Of a DNA stretch of 34,361 nt, positions 1 to 8,400 are shown piece by piece; the first letter of the stretch is position 1; the number at the start of each line of letters is the position of its first letter. The notes beneath the pieces are model-generated. The model saw nothing but the letters and a program-made list of their open reading frames with translations, made no database searches and was not told the origin of the DNA. Origin of the DNA: a bacterium BMS3Bbin05 (GTDB taxonomy: Bacteria; Nitrospirota; Thermodesulfovibrionia; Thermodesulfovibrionales; BMS3Bbin05); assembly GCA_002897855.1 (NCBI GenBank), contig BDTO01000009.1, positions 1-34,361 on the forward strand, given 5' to 3'. The translations under genes and the position numbers were made by a program.

Positions 1-120
1 TGTCATTCTGAATTCATTTCAGAATCTCGTATTTTCAATATGCTACGTTTTTATAGATCCTGAAACAAGTTCAGAGCCTGCCCTGAATTTATTTCAGGGA
101 TGACAATTGTGACACAGCCT
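1..120. repeat. Palindromic intergenic repeat, copy 1 (cut by window edge)
   Basis: This stretch is nearly identical to 2197-2317. It contains two short palindromes, one built on TTCTGAA..TTCAGAA and one on CCTGAA..TTCAGG, and ends in ATTGTGACACAGCCT, the right terminal inverted repeat of the complete copy. The left end lies outside the window. It is non-coding and looks like a MITE or REP-like element. Confidence 0.8.
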
Positions 121-364
121 CTAAGGGGGGGATGGGGGGGGTGTTTTCATACTCCTTTGTGTCCCGACGTGTGTCGGGGCATGTATGTTTCATAATTTCC
201 CTGACAAATATCGGGAGAACGGAGTTTGCTGCATCTTCTATTTTGTGCAACAGACTCCTCTGTATCCTGAATTCATTGTGATATTATTGTCTTGTTTGTG
301 TTTATTAGATATTTTCCATGTTTCTGTGATATTCTTTATATTCTATAGGAGATCAGGTGTATAG
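121..364. other. Intergenic leader upstream of argS
   Basis: No gene is visible here. The stretch holds G-rich runs (124-141) and a small hairpin with stem CCCGAC (163-168), loop GTGT and GTCGGG (173-178), which looks like a repeat remnant. I see no T-box-like structure and no convincing promoter. AGGAG at 347-351 lies 13 nt before the argS ATG, a rather long spacing. Confidence 0.4.
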
Positions 365-1999
365 ATGGACATCAGGAACATAATAAAAAGCGCATTGGAA
401 AGGCTTGGAATAGATGCTCCTCCCATTGAGCTTGAGGTTACCAGGGCGGAAGCGCATGGTGATATATCAACACCGGTTGCGATGGTACTGGCCGGACAAC
501 TGAAGAAACCACCGGGGAAGATTGCCGGGGATATCGTCAATGCAATAGGCAACGGTGAAATGTTTGAAAAGGTGGAAATTGCAGGTCCGGGCTTTATCAA
601 TTTCTTCCTTGCGAAAGATTATATTCATAAGAAACTCGCTGATCTTCTAAAAGACCCCGGAAAGTTTGTCAGATGTGATATGGGCAGGGGAGAGAAGGTA
701 CAGATAGAGTTTGTAAGTGCAAATCCGACCGGTCCTCTTCACCTTGGACATGGAAGAGGAGCCGTCGTCGGCTCGGCTCTCGCCAATCTCCTGGAGAATG
801 CAGGATATAATGTTGAAAGGGAGTTCTATGTAAACGATGCCGGAAGGCAGGTACATCTGCTCGGTGAGTCTGTATTCGCACGCTATATGGAACTGTGCGG
901 CAGGGATTATTCTTTTCCCGAAGACGGATACAGGGGTGAGTATATAATTGATATCTCAAAAAGTATTTATAATGAAGAAGGGGATAAATACTGCAATAAA
1001 GGCTTTGACGAATGCTCAGACTACTTTATTGATTATTCATATATGCTCATGCTTGATGACATAAAAGTCAATCTTGAAGATTTCGGTGTTGTCTTTGATT
1101 CTTTCCGGAGTGAAAAAGAACTGTATTCAAAAGGTCATGTTGACAGTCTCATAGAATTTTTGCGGGAGAAGAATCTTGTTTATGAAGGAAGCGGCGCAAC
1201 CTGGTTCAGGTCAACTGAGTTTGGAGATGACAAGGACAGGGTTATCATCAAAAGCGATGGCCGATATACATATTTTGCATCCGATATTGCGTATCATTTT
1301 TTGAAAATAAAGGGAGGCTTCCGGGAACTGATAAATATCTGGGGCGCCGATCACCATGGCTATGTCAAGCGCGTACGATCTGCTATTGATGCGCTGGGAT
1401 TCGATCCGGGTCGCCTGAAGGTAATTCTTGTTCAAATGGTTTCATTGCTGAAGGCCGGCAAACCTGTGCAGATGTCGAAGAGGGCCGGGGATTTTATAAC
1501 TCTCAGGGAAGTGATGAATGAGATAGGAAGGGATACAACCCGGTTTATTTTTCTTACGCGCAAACCGGACAGTCATCTTGAATTCGATCTTGATATAGCA
1601 AAAAAACACTCTGCGGAGAATCCGGTTTTCTATGTCCAGTATGCTTATGCAAGGATAAACAGTATTTTCAGAAAAGCCGGGGAGGAGGGTTTTGACCCTG
1701 ATAATCTGGAATATTCTCATGTAAAAATGCTCTCTGAAGATGAAGAATTACGGTTAATCAAGAAGGTTCTGTTTTATCCGATATTATTTGAAGGGGCAGT
1801 GAATGCGAGGGAGCCGCACAGGATAACTTATTATCTGCAGGAGTTGGCCGGGATATTTCATCCTTACTACAGCCGCCACAGGGTCCTTGGTGAAGACAGA
1901 AATATTACAGTCGCAAGGCTGTTACTCTGCAGAGCGATAATGATTATACTCAATGAAGGCCTTTCCATTCTGGGTATATCTGCACCGGAAAAGATGTAA
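365..1999 (+). CDS. argS: Arginyl-tRNA synthetase
   Basis: This 544-aa class I aminoacyl-tRNA synthetase charges tRNA-Arg with arginine in the cytoplasm. The N-terminal Add-1 domain comes first. The catalytic core then carries FVSANPTGPLHLGHGRGA (about residues 116-133), the ArgRS form of the HIGH signature, and VQMSKRAGDFITL (MSKR at 370-373), the KMSKR-equivalent loop. The C-terminal part has the DALR anticodon-binding helices, including VQYAYARI. Length is normal for bacterial ArgRS. The ATG at 365 follows AGGAG at 347-351. The gene stands alone between repeat-rich intergenic regions, and no operon partner is visible. Confidence 0.97.
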   Translation: MDIRNIIKSALERLGIDAPPIELEVTRAEAHGDISTPVAMVLAGQLKKPPGKIAGDIVNAIGNGEMFEKVEIAGPGFINFFLAKDYIHKKLADLLKDPGKFVRCDMGRGEKVQIEFVSANPTGPLHLGHGRGAVVGSALANLLENAGYNVEREFYVNDAGRQVHLLGESVFARYMELCGRDYSFPEDGYRGEYIIDISKSIYNEEGDKYCNKGFDECSDYFIDYSYMLMLDDIKVNLEDFGVVFDSFRSEKELYSKGHVDSLIEFLREKNLVYEGSGATWFRSTEFGDDKDRVIIKSDGRYTYFASDIAYHFLKIKGGFRELINIWGADHHGYVKRVRSAIDALGFDPGRLKVILVQMVSLLKAGKPVQMSKRAGDFITLREVMNEIGRDTTRFIFLTRKPDSHLEFDLDIAKKHSAENPVFYVQYAYARINSIFRKAGEEGFDPDNLEYSHVKMLSEDEELRLIKKVLFYPILFEGAVNAREPHRITYYLQELAGIFHPYYSRHRVLGEDRNITVARLLLCRAIMIILNEGLSILGISAPEKM

Positions 2000-2104
2000 T
2001 ATCTTTTGAATTACCGGTTGTTCGATATTTTTGTTGATTATGTTTATTATAATGACAATTATTGAAGCATGCAAAAGTGATGTCCCATGTAGGTCAGCAT
2101 TTTT

Positions 2105-2334
2105 GTCATTCCTGCGGAAGCAGGAATCCAGTGTTTTGCGCCTTCTCCTGGATTCCCGCCTGCCAGACTGTGTCATAATCCTGAAAACGTATATGATGTC
2201 ATTCTGAATTTATTTCAGAATCTCGTATTTTCGATATGTTACGTTTTATATAGATCCTGAAACAAGTTCAGAGCCTGCCCTGAATTTATTTCAGGGATGA
2301 CAATTGTGACACAGCCTGTGCGCGGGAATGACGG
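2105..2334. repeat. REP-like palindromic repeat interrupted by a second element
   Basis: The left part (2105-2164) holds the hairpin GTCATTCCTGC/GCAGGAAT and the arm CTGGATTCCCGCC. The matching arm CGCGGGAATGACGG appears only at 2321-2334, after a 153-bp insertion at 2165-2317. Rejoining the flanks rebuilds a palindrome of the form GATTCCCGC..GCGGGAAT. The remaining 2335-2565 is AT-rich, has no gene, and presumably carries the promoter of the formate dehydrogenase operon, though I could not pick a convincing -35/-10 pair. Confidence 0.7.
2165..2317. mobile_element. MITE-like element, complete copy, nested in a REP repeat
   Basis: The ends are imperfect terminal inverted repeats of 15 nt: AGACTGTGTCATAAT on the left (2165-2179), and the complement of AGGCTGTGTCACAAT on the right (2303-2317), matching 13 of 15. 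The interior 2197-2317 is nearly identical to window positions 1-120. It carries no ORF. It was probably mobilised in trans. Confidence 0.65.
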
Positions 2335-2565
2335 ATTAGACGGACATTTATTATGCGTGTGTCAATACTTATCGGAATAGCGATATTATTAAAAAACTTA
2401 ATAAGTTATTACAATTATTGATTGAACCTGGTTTTTTTTGATATCCTGTTAATCCGTGTAATAACAGAAAACAAATATTAGTTTTTGTGACATAGGGAAG
2501 AGTTATGCATCGTCTTCGGGAATCATGTTTAAGATAATTGATTTGTTCGGAATTGTGAGGAGTTT

Positions 2566-3033
2566 ATGCAGAATACATTAGATATGTTGGAAGTAATTAT
2601 AGAAAATTACAGGAGAGACGAAGGCAATATTATCTCTCTTCTTCAGGATGTCCAGGAGCATTTTGGTTACGTTCCCCGGGAAGCGATGGTTTATTTATCG
2701 GAAAGCCTGGGCATTCCTCAAAGCAAGTTCTTTGGTGTTGCCACATTTTATTCACAATTCCATTTAAAGCCGAGAGGGGAAAATATAATTACCGCCTGCT
2801 GCGGCACTGCCTGCCATGTTAAAGGGTCTGAGAGGCTTATTAACAGCCTTTTAAGGGGACTTCATATACCATCAGGGGAGGATACGTCGGAGGACAAGAA
2901 GTTTACTGTCGAGAAGGTCAACTGTGTTGGTGCCTGCAGCATTGCTCCGGTTGTTATTATTAACAAGGAAATCCATGGAAAGATGACCGCAGACAGGCTA
3001 ATGAAGGAGATTAAAAAGCTGAAGAGAAGTTGA
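2566..3033 (+). CDS. NuoE-like [2Fe-2S] subunit of NAD-linked formate dehydrogenase
   Basis: This 155-aa protein is a thioredoxin-fold [2Fe-2S] electron-transfer subunit of the NuoE/HndA/HydC family. An N-terminal helical part (about 1-60) is followed by the cluster-binding domain with ligands C78, C83 (C-x4-C in ACCGTACHVKG) and C120, C124 (C-x3-C in NCVGACSIAPV). It probably passes electrons between the NuoF-like flavoprotein and the formate dehydrogenase catalytic subunit encoded next. The ATG at 2566 is preceded by GAGGAG (2557-2562). The NuoF-like gene follows after 27 nt, so the two are probably co-transcribed. Homologues also serve NADP-reducing hydrogenases; the assignment to formate dehydrogenase rests on the third gene. 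Confidence 0.92.
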   Translation: MQNTLDMLEVIIENYRRDEGNIISLLQDVQEHFGYVPREAMVYLSESLGIPQSKFFGVATFYSQFHLKPRGENIITACCGTACHVKGSERLINSLLRGLHIPSGEDTSEDKKFTVEKVNCVGACSIAPVVIINKEIHGKMTADRLMKEIKKLKRS

Positions 3034-3060
3034 ATTGAAGATATTTATAATGAAAGAGTT

Positions 3061-4842
3061 ATGCAAAATTCGAATATAGTCATAAAGGTTTGTATGGGTA
3101 CCGGCGGCATCGCCGCAGGAGGGTCTGAGGTAATCTCTGCTTTTCGGAAGGAGCTTCAGATTTCAGGCATAAGTGCAACTATTGAAAAGACCTGTTCTGT
3201 TCATAAGGTTGGTTGTCGCGGATTCTGTGCGAGGGATGTGCTTGTAGATGTGATTATTGATGGGGAGAAGGTCACCTATGAGTATATAAAGTCTGATATG
3301 GTGCAAAGGATAGTGCAGGAGCATATCATTCGGGGGCAGGCAGTACAAGAATGGACGGTAAAGGAAGACTATCATACTTTCCATGAAAAGCAGGTGAAAG
3401 TGGTCCTTTCAAACTGTGGAAAAGTTGACCCTGAGGATATAGAGTCATATATAGGCAGGGGCGGATATGATGCCCTCAAAAAAGTTCTGACGACAATGAC
3501 CCCTGAGAAGACCATCGAGGTGGTAAAGGCTTCAGGATTAAGAGGAAGGGGAGGCGCCGGATTCCCAACAGGCCTGAAGTGGGAGTTTGCAAGAAATGCC
3601 CCTGGTGAACCGAAGTATTTGATATGTAATGCCGACGAAGGGGATCCTGGAGCGTTTATGGACCGTTCTATTATAGAAGGTAACCCGCATTCTGTAATTG
3701 AAGGCATGGTGATAGGCGCCTATGCAATAGATGCCAGTAAGGGTTATGTCTATATCAGGGCAGAATATCCCCTTGCAGTTGAGAGGTTAAAGATAGCCCT
3801 TGAGCAGGCAAGAGAGAGGGGCTTTCTTGGTGAAAATATCACTGATGGGGACTTCAGTTTTGACATAAAGATTAAATTAGGCGCGGGCGCCTTTGTGTGC
3901 GGTGAGGAAACGGCTCTTATTGCATCGATTGAAGGGCAGAGAGGAATGCCGAGGGCCAAGCCGCCGTTCCCGGCACAGAAGGGACTTTGGGGCCGGCCGA
4001 GTGTAATCAACAATGTAGAGACCCTTGCAAACATCCCCTACCTTATTCGAAACGGAGCTGACTGGATAGCACAGTACGGGACGGAAAAGAGCAAAGGAAC
4101 AAAGGTCTTTGCCCTCACTGGAAAGATAAAAAACAGCGGACTTATAGAGGTTCCTCTGGGAATAAAGCTCAGGGAGATTATCTATGATATAGGTGGTGGA
4201 ATTGAAGGAGATAGAAGGCTTAAGGCTGTTCAGACAGGGGGGCCGTCAGGCGGGTGTATCCCGGCCGGGATGATCGATATCAGTGTTGATTATGAGTCAC
4301 TTGCCAAAGCCGGTTCCATCGTAGGCTCCGGTGGCATGGTTGTACTGGACGAGACAGACTGCATGGTGAATATTGCAAAATATTTTCTTGAGTTCACCCA
4401 GGCAGAATCCTGCGGTAAGTGTGTCCCTTGCCGGATAGGGACAAAGAGGCTTTTGGAGATATTAAGCCGGGTTACCGATGGCAGGGGGAGACCGGGGGAC
4501 ATAGATCTTCTCGATAAGCTGAGTAACGACGTAAAGGCTGCTTCACTCTGCGGACTGGGCCAGACAGCACCCAACCCCGTCCTGAGCACCATCAGGTATT
4601 TCAGGGATGAATATGAGGCCCATATCCATGAGAAGCGTTGTCCTGCGGGTGTATGCAAGAATCTCCTTACATACTCCATACTTGAAGAGTTCTGTAAGGG
4701 CTGTACCATGTGCGCAAGGGTATGCCCTGCGGGGGCTATTGTGGGAGAGAAGAAAAAGCCCCACAAGATTATCCAGGAGATATGTATAAAGTGCGGGGCA
4801 TGTTTTGAGACATGCAAGTTCAATGCTGTGAAGAAAGGATAA
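3061..4842 (+). CDS. NuoF-like NADH-binding flavoprotein with extra ferredoxin domain
   Basis: This 593-aa diaphorase subunit of the HndC/HydB/FdhB type exchanges electrons with NAD(H). An N-terminal thioredoxin-like domain (about 1-110) holds C11, C45, C52 and C56. The NADH/FMN core shows GLRGRGGAGFPTGLKWEF (about 158-175), NADEGDPGAFMDR and GAGAFVCGEETAL. A SLBB region follows, then ESCGKCVPCR (about 450-459) with SLCGLG for the N3-type [4Fe-4S] cluster. A C-terminal 2x[4Fe-4S] ferredoxin has CKGCTMCARVCP and CIKCGACFETC. In the N-terminal domain the usual Cys just before GIAAG is Gly (MGTGGIAAGG), with a Cys four residues earlier instead, so the cluster there may be altered or absent. It is the middle gene of the formate dehydrogenase operon. 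Confidence 0.94.
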   Translation: MQNSNIVIKVCMGTGGIAAGGSEVISAFRKELQISGISATIEKTCSVHKVGCRGFCARDVLVDVIIDGEKVTYEYIKSDMVQRIVQEHIIRGQAVQEWTVKEDYHTFHEKQVKVVLSNCGKVDPEDIESYIGRGGYDALKKVLTTMTPEKTIEVVKASGLRGRGGAGFPTGLKWEFARNAPGEPKYLICNADEGDPGAFMDRSIIEGNPHSVIEGMVIGAYAIDASKGYVYIRAEYPLAVERLKIALEQARERGFLGENITDGDFSFDIKIKLGAGAFVCGEETALIASIEGQRGMPRAKPPFPAQKGLWGRPSVINNVETLANIPYLIRNGADWIAQYGTEKSKGTKVFALTGKIKNSGLIEVPLGIKLREIIYDIGGGIEGDRRLKAVQTGGPSGGCIPAGMIDISVDYESLAKAGSIVGSGGMVVLDETDCMVNIAKYFLEFTQAESCGKCVPCRIGTKRLLEILSRVTDGRGRPGDIDLLDKLSNDVKAASLCGLGQTAPNPVLSTIRYFRDEYEAHIHEKRCPAGVCKNLLTYSILEEFCKGCTMCARVCPAGAIVGEKKKPHKIIQEICIKCGACFETCKFNAVKKG

Positions 4843-4937
4843 TTGTACAGGGATTCGGGATCAGGGGTTGGGAAGCTGAAAAGCGAACGCCGTATACCTG
4901 ATCGCTGATATCTCACGAATGGCTGGAGGCAGAAGAG

Positions 4938-7601
4938 ATGATGACGCTGACGATAGACAATAAGAGGATCGAAGTGCCGGAAGGGACATCGGTTCTGCGT
5001 GCTGCTAAAGACAACGATATATACATTCCTACACTTTGCGATGATGACAGGCTGGAGCCGTATGGCGGATGCAGACTCTGCCTCGTTGATATAGAAGGTA
5101 TACCAAGGCCTGTAACTGCCTGCACGACCCCTGTAACAGATGGCATGGTCGTTAAAACGACCACTTCATATATCGAGAGATTAAGGAGAACGGTGGTTGA
5201 GCTTCTATTGAGTGATCATCCGAATGACTGTATGGTGTGTGAGAAGGCCGGAGACTGTACGCTTCAGGAACTCGCATACTTCTATAATCTTAGAGATAAC
5301 CGGTTCCGGGGAGAGAGAAGGCAGTACACGGAAAAAGACGGGAATCCGTTTATAGAGCGCAATATGGAGAAATGCATATTGTGCGGTAAATGCGTGAGGG
5401 TTTGTGAAGAAGTTCAGGGAGTGGCTGCCATCGATATAGCATACAGGGGATTTAATGCAAAGATATGTCCGCCGTTTGAAAAAGACCTTTTCTGTGAATT
5501 CTGTGGTCAGTGTGTTTCAATCTGTCCAACCGGTGCGCTCAGTGGCAAGCAGTGGGCCGGGAGGGGCAGGCAGAAGGATATAAAGGAAATAAAGACAGTC
5601 TGTCCGTACTGCGGCTGCGGCTGCAATCTAATACTGCATGTGAGCCGGAATGAGGTAATCAGGGTATCATCGGACCCCGATACACTCAATGAAGGCTGGC
5701 TTTGTCCAAAAGGCCGTTTTGGGTATGACTTTATTAATGATGATTACCGGTTGACCACCCCTCTTATTAAAAAAGACGGAAAATTTGAAGAGGTCTCCTG
5801 GGATGAAGCTCTGGATTATGTGGCCGGAAAATTCAGTGAGATTAAAGTAAAACATGGTGCGGATGCTATTGGTGGTTTGTCTTCAGCAAGGTGCACGAAC
5901 GAGGAAAACTATCTTTTCCAGAAATTTATGCGCACTGCGATCGGAACGAACAATGTTGATCACTGTGCAAGGTTTTGACACAGCTCAACGGTGGCCGGTC
6001 TGGCTACGGTATTCGGCTCGGGAGCCATGACGAATTCTATACCGGAAATAGAAAACAATGATCTATTGTTCGTCATCGGTTCCAATACAAAGGAAAACCA
6101 TCCTATAGTGGCGCTTCGGATGATAAAGGCCGTGAGGAAAGGAGCAAAACTTATTATTGCCGACCCGCGGAAAATTCCCATGGTAAGCTTTGCACATATA
6201 TGGATGCAGCACAGGCCCGGTACTGATGTGGTTCTGCTTAATTCCATGATGCACGTTATTGCCAAAGAGGGCCTGGTCGACAGGAGTTTTATAGAGGAAC
6301 ACACTGAAGATTATGATAAGTTTGTTAAGGTACTGGATGATTTTACCCCTGAAACCGGTGAGAAGATTACAGGAGTACCGAAGGAAAAAATTATCGAATC
6401 CGCGAGATTGTATGCACGCTCGGATAAAGCAGGCATATATTATACAATGGGAATTACGCAGCATTCACACGGCACCGATAATGTCTTTTCCATAGCTAAT
6501 CTTGCCCTTATGACAGGCAATCTGGGTAAGGAGGCAGCAGGGGTGAATCCCCTCAGGGGGCAGAACAATGTGCAGGGATCTACCGATATGGGTTGTTCTC
6601 CCGACATGTATCCCGGTTATCAGAAGGTTGTCATCCCGGCTATCAGGGCCAGGTTTGAAAAAGAATGGGGTGTAAAACTTTCTGAAAAGGCCGGATTGAC
6701 GGCCCCGGAAATGATAGATGCCTCAGGAGGTGAATTCAAGGCTTTGTACGTGATGGGAGAGAACCCTGTGATGAGTGACCCTGATATGGCTCATACAAAG
6801 AAGGCGCTGAATCAACTCGATTTCCTTGTTGTTCAGGATATATTCATGACAGAGACCGCCGAACTTGCAGATGTGGTATTCCCTGCGGTCAGTTTTGCAG
6901 CGAAAGAGGGTACATTTACCAATACCGAGAGGCGCGTTCAACGAGTGAGAAGGGCGATAATCTCTCCCGGAGAGTCAAAAGAGGATTCATGGATTATAAT
7001 GCAGTTAAGCGGCAGGATGGGATATGAGATGAAGTATTCGGCTATGAACGAGGTATTTACAGAGATAGGCAGGATGTGGCCCGCGCTTGCCGGTATAAAT
7101 TATACGAAGATCAATAAAACCGGTGTACAGTGGCCGTGCCCGACACTGGATCATCCAGGGACTCCGTATCTTTTCAAGGGAGGGTTTCCCCGCGGGAAAG
7201 GGAGGTTTACCCCGGTAATGTACAGGGAATCCGCCGAACTGCCCGATGACGAGTATCCTCTTTTACTGACGACAGGGAGACAGCTGTTTCATTACCACAC
7301 AGGCACTATGACCAGGAAGGTCAAACCCTTGAATACGGTTGCTCCCGAGGCATATGTAGAGATAAATCCTGAAGATGCGAAAGGATTGTCCATTGAAGAG
7401 GGATCTATGGTAAGTGTGAGTTCGAGGAGAGGCGAAATAACATTGAAAGCATATGTTACAGAAAGACCTTTAAAAGGGGTGGTATTCATTCCTTTTCATT
7501 ATAAAGAGGCGGCGGCAAATGCATTGACAAATACGGCCTATGACCCGGTGTGCAGAATACCTGAGTTTAAGGTATGCGCTGTAAAAATCAAAAAGGCATA
7601 A
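4938..7601 (+). CDS. fdhA: Formate dehydrogenase catalytic subunit, selenocysteine-containing
   Basis: This is one reading frame of 887 residues read through TGA 5976-5978 as Sec347. It is a Mo/W-bis-PGD enzyme that interconverts formate and CO2, here with NAD-linked partners. A NuoG-like N-terminus has a [2Fe-2S] site (C34, C45, C48, C62), the His-Cys cluster near DCMVCEKAGDC, and two [4Fe-4S] motifs (CILCGKCVRVC, CEFCGQCVSIC). The catalytic domain begins with CPYCGCGC. DHCARF-U-HSSTVAGL matches the formate dehydrogenase active site, where Sec/Cys binds the metal and the next His is catalytic. The frame continues without shift (5991 minus 4938 is a multiple of 3), and a SECIS-like hairpin follows the TGA. 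GGAGG at 4923-4927 precedes tandem ATGs at 4938 and 4941. Requires selABCD, not in this window. Confidence 0.95.
5976..6007 (+). promoter_or_regulatory. SECIS element for Sec codon of fdhA
   Basis: The TGA at 5976-5978 is followed after 12 nt by the stem GTGGCC (5991-5996), loop GGTCT (5997-6001) and stem GGCTAC (6002-6007), six pairs including one G-T wobble. The apical GGTCT loop on a short GC-rich stem closely matches the E. coli fdhF SECIS, which is bound by SelB. This supports selenocysteine insertion rather than termination. Confidence 0.88.
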
Positions 7602-7614
7602 CACTGTTAATATC

Positions 7615-7768
7615 GATGGACTCATAAAAAGTCCAGAGAGGAGACGGCTAAGCAAAAATCGTCAGGTACAAGGCGCATAAATTTCGAGGAATGAGGCGTA
7701 CTTACGTACGCCGCAGTGAGGAGATAAGTTGATGCAACGCAGTAGCCGGCGACTTTTTGTGACGCCAT
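7615..7768. repeat. MITE-like intergenic repeat with ATGGACTCATAAAAAGTC ends
   Basis: This is a 154-bp non-coding element between fdhA and the next gene. Its left end ATGGACTCATAAAAAGTC is an imperfect inverted copy of the right end, which reads ATGGCGTCACAAAAAGTC in reverse complement. Inside lies a perfect hairpin GCGTAC-TTAC-GTACGC. From memory, the interior (AAGGCGCA, GAGGAATGAGGCGTACTT, GTACGCCGCAGTGAGGAG) matches a repeat type common in Nitrospirota and Desulfobacterota genomes. It may also act as a transcription boundary after fdhA. Confidence 0.75.
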
Positions 7769-7776
7769 TAATAATA

Positions 7777-7806
7777 TTGACTATTGCTTATTGCTGTTTA
7801 TATTAT
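7777..7806 (+). promoter_or_regulatory. Candidate sigma-70 promoter
   Basis: TTGACT at 7777-7782 is followed by TATATT at 7799-7804 (16-nt spacer) or TATTAT at 7801-7806 (18-nt spacer). It lies about 120 nt upstream of the cyclic-nucleotide-binding-fold gene and just after the repeat that separates it from fdhA. The surroundings are AT-rich, so a chance match is possible. Confidence 0.35.
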
Positions 7807-7923
7807 ATTCGTTATTCGGCCTTTCCTGAATGATATAAGAAAGATTTGGTTTTTCAGTTACCGGCTGAAGATGGAATTATTGTTGCAGGAGAATTATTTC
7901 AAAAATAAACCGGAGGATTTATG

Positions 7924-8382
7924 ATGATAGACATCAATGAGCTAAAAAGTCAGATACTTATGGATGGACTTGAAGAGGAAAATCTGAAAAAGATAGCGGA
8001 ATTCGTGGAATTGGTCAGGTTTTCCAGGGGAGATAATATTTTCAAGGAAGGTGACCCAACGAAAGGAATCTATATGGTTAGAAAAGGATCTGTAGAAATC
8101 AATAAGGTTACACCGGATGGCTGGAAGCAGAAACTTGCGTTGCTGAAGGAAAACCATTTTTTAGGGGAACTCTCTGTTGTTGAGGATAAAGAGACGCACG
8201 GCGCAAATGCCGAAGTCCTTGAGGATGCTGAATTATTTCTTATTGCAAAAGAGAAATTTATTGAAATGGAAACAACAGATCCTTCACTCATGGCCAAGAT
8301 TATGAAGACGATCGCAAGGGTTGCCAGCCGGAATGTTCATCTTATGAACGACAAGCTTGTTAAATTGCTGATAAGTTATTAA
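7924..8382 (+). CDS. Stand-alone cyclic-nucleotide-binding-fold protein
   Basis: This 152-aa protein is a single CRP-type beta-roll sensor domain (FSRGDNIFKEGDPTKGIYMVRKG, later FLGELSVVED) followed by a short C-terminal helix region. There is no helix-turn-helix, so it is not a CRP-type transcription factor. The phosphate-binding cassette keeps Gly-Glu-Leu but lacks the usual Arg (KETHGANA where PRxAT/S is typical), so classical cAMP binding is doubtful. GGAGG at 7912-7916 fits the ATG at 7924 (7 nt) better than the one at 7921. It sits 18 nt before formyl-THF synthetase and after formate dehydrogenase, which suggests a regulatory or scaffold role in formate metabolism. That role is inferred only from position. 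Confidence 0.85.
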   Translation: MIDINELKSQILMDGLEEENLKKIAEFVELVRFSRGDNIFKEGDPTKGIYMVRKGSVEINKVTPDGWKQKLALLKENHFLGELSVVEDKETHGANAEVLEDAELFLIAKEKFIEMETTDPSLMAKIMKTIARVASRNVHLMNDKLVKLLISY

Positions 8383-8400
8383 AAAAAGGAGGAATTGATT

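Noticed and set aside
4290-4916. 208-aa antisense reading frame over the NuoF-like gene
   Set aside because: Composition and position mark it as the mirror of the real coding strand; Cys/Pro-rich with no domain.
5991-7601. A separate 536-aa molybdopterin oxidoreductase gene after a stop codon
   Set aside because: It is in frame with the upstream part, joined through a TGA at the catalytic Sec position with a SECIS-like hairpin. It is the C-terminal part of fdhA.
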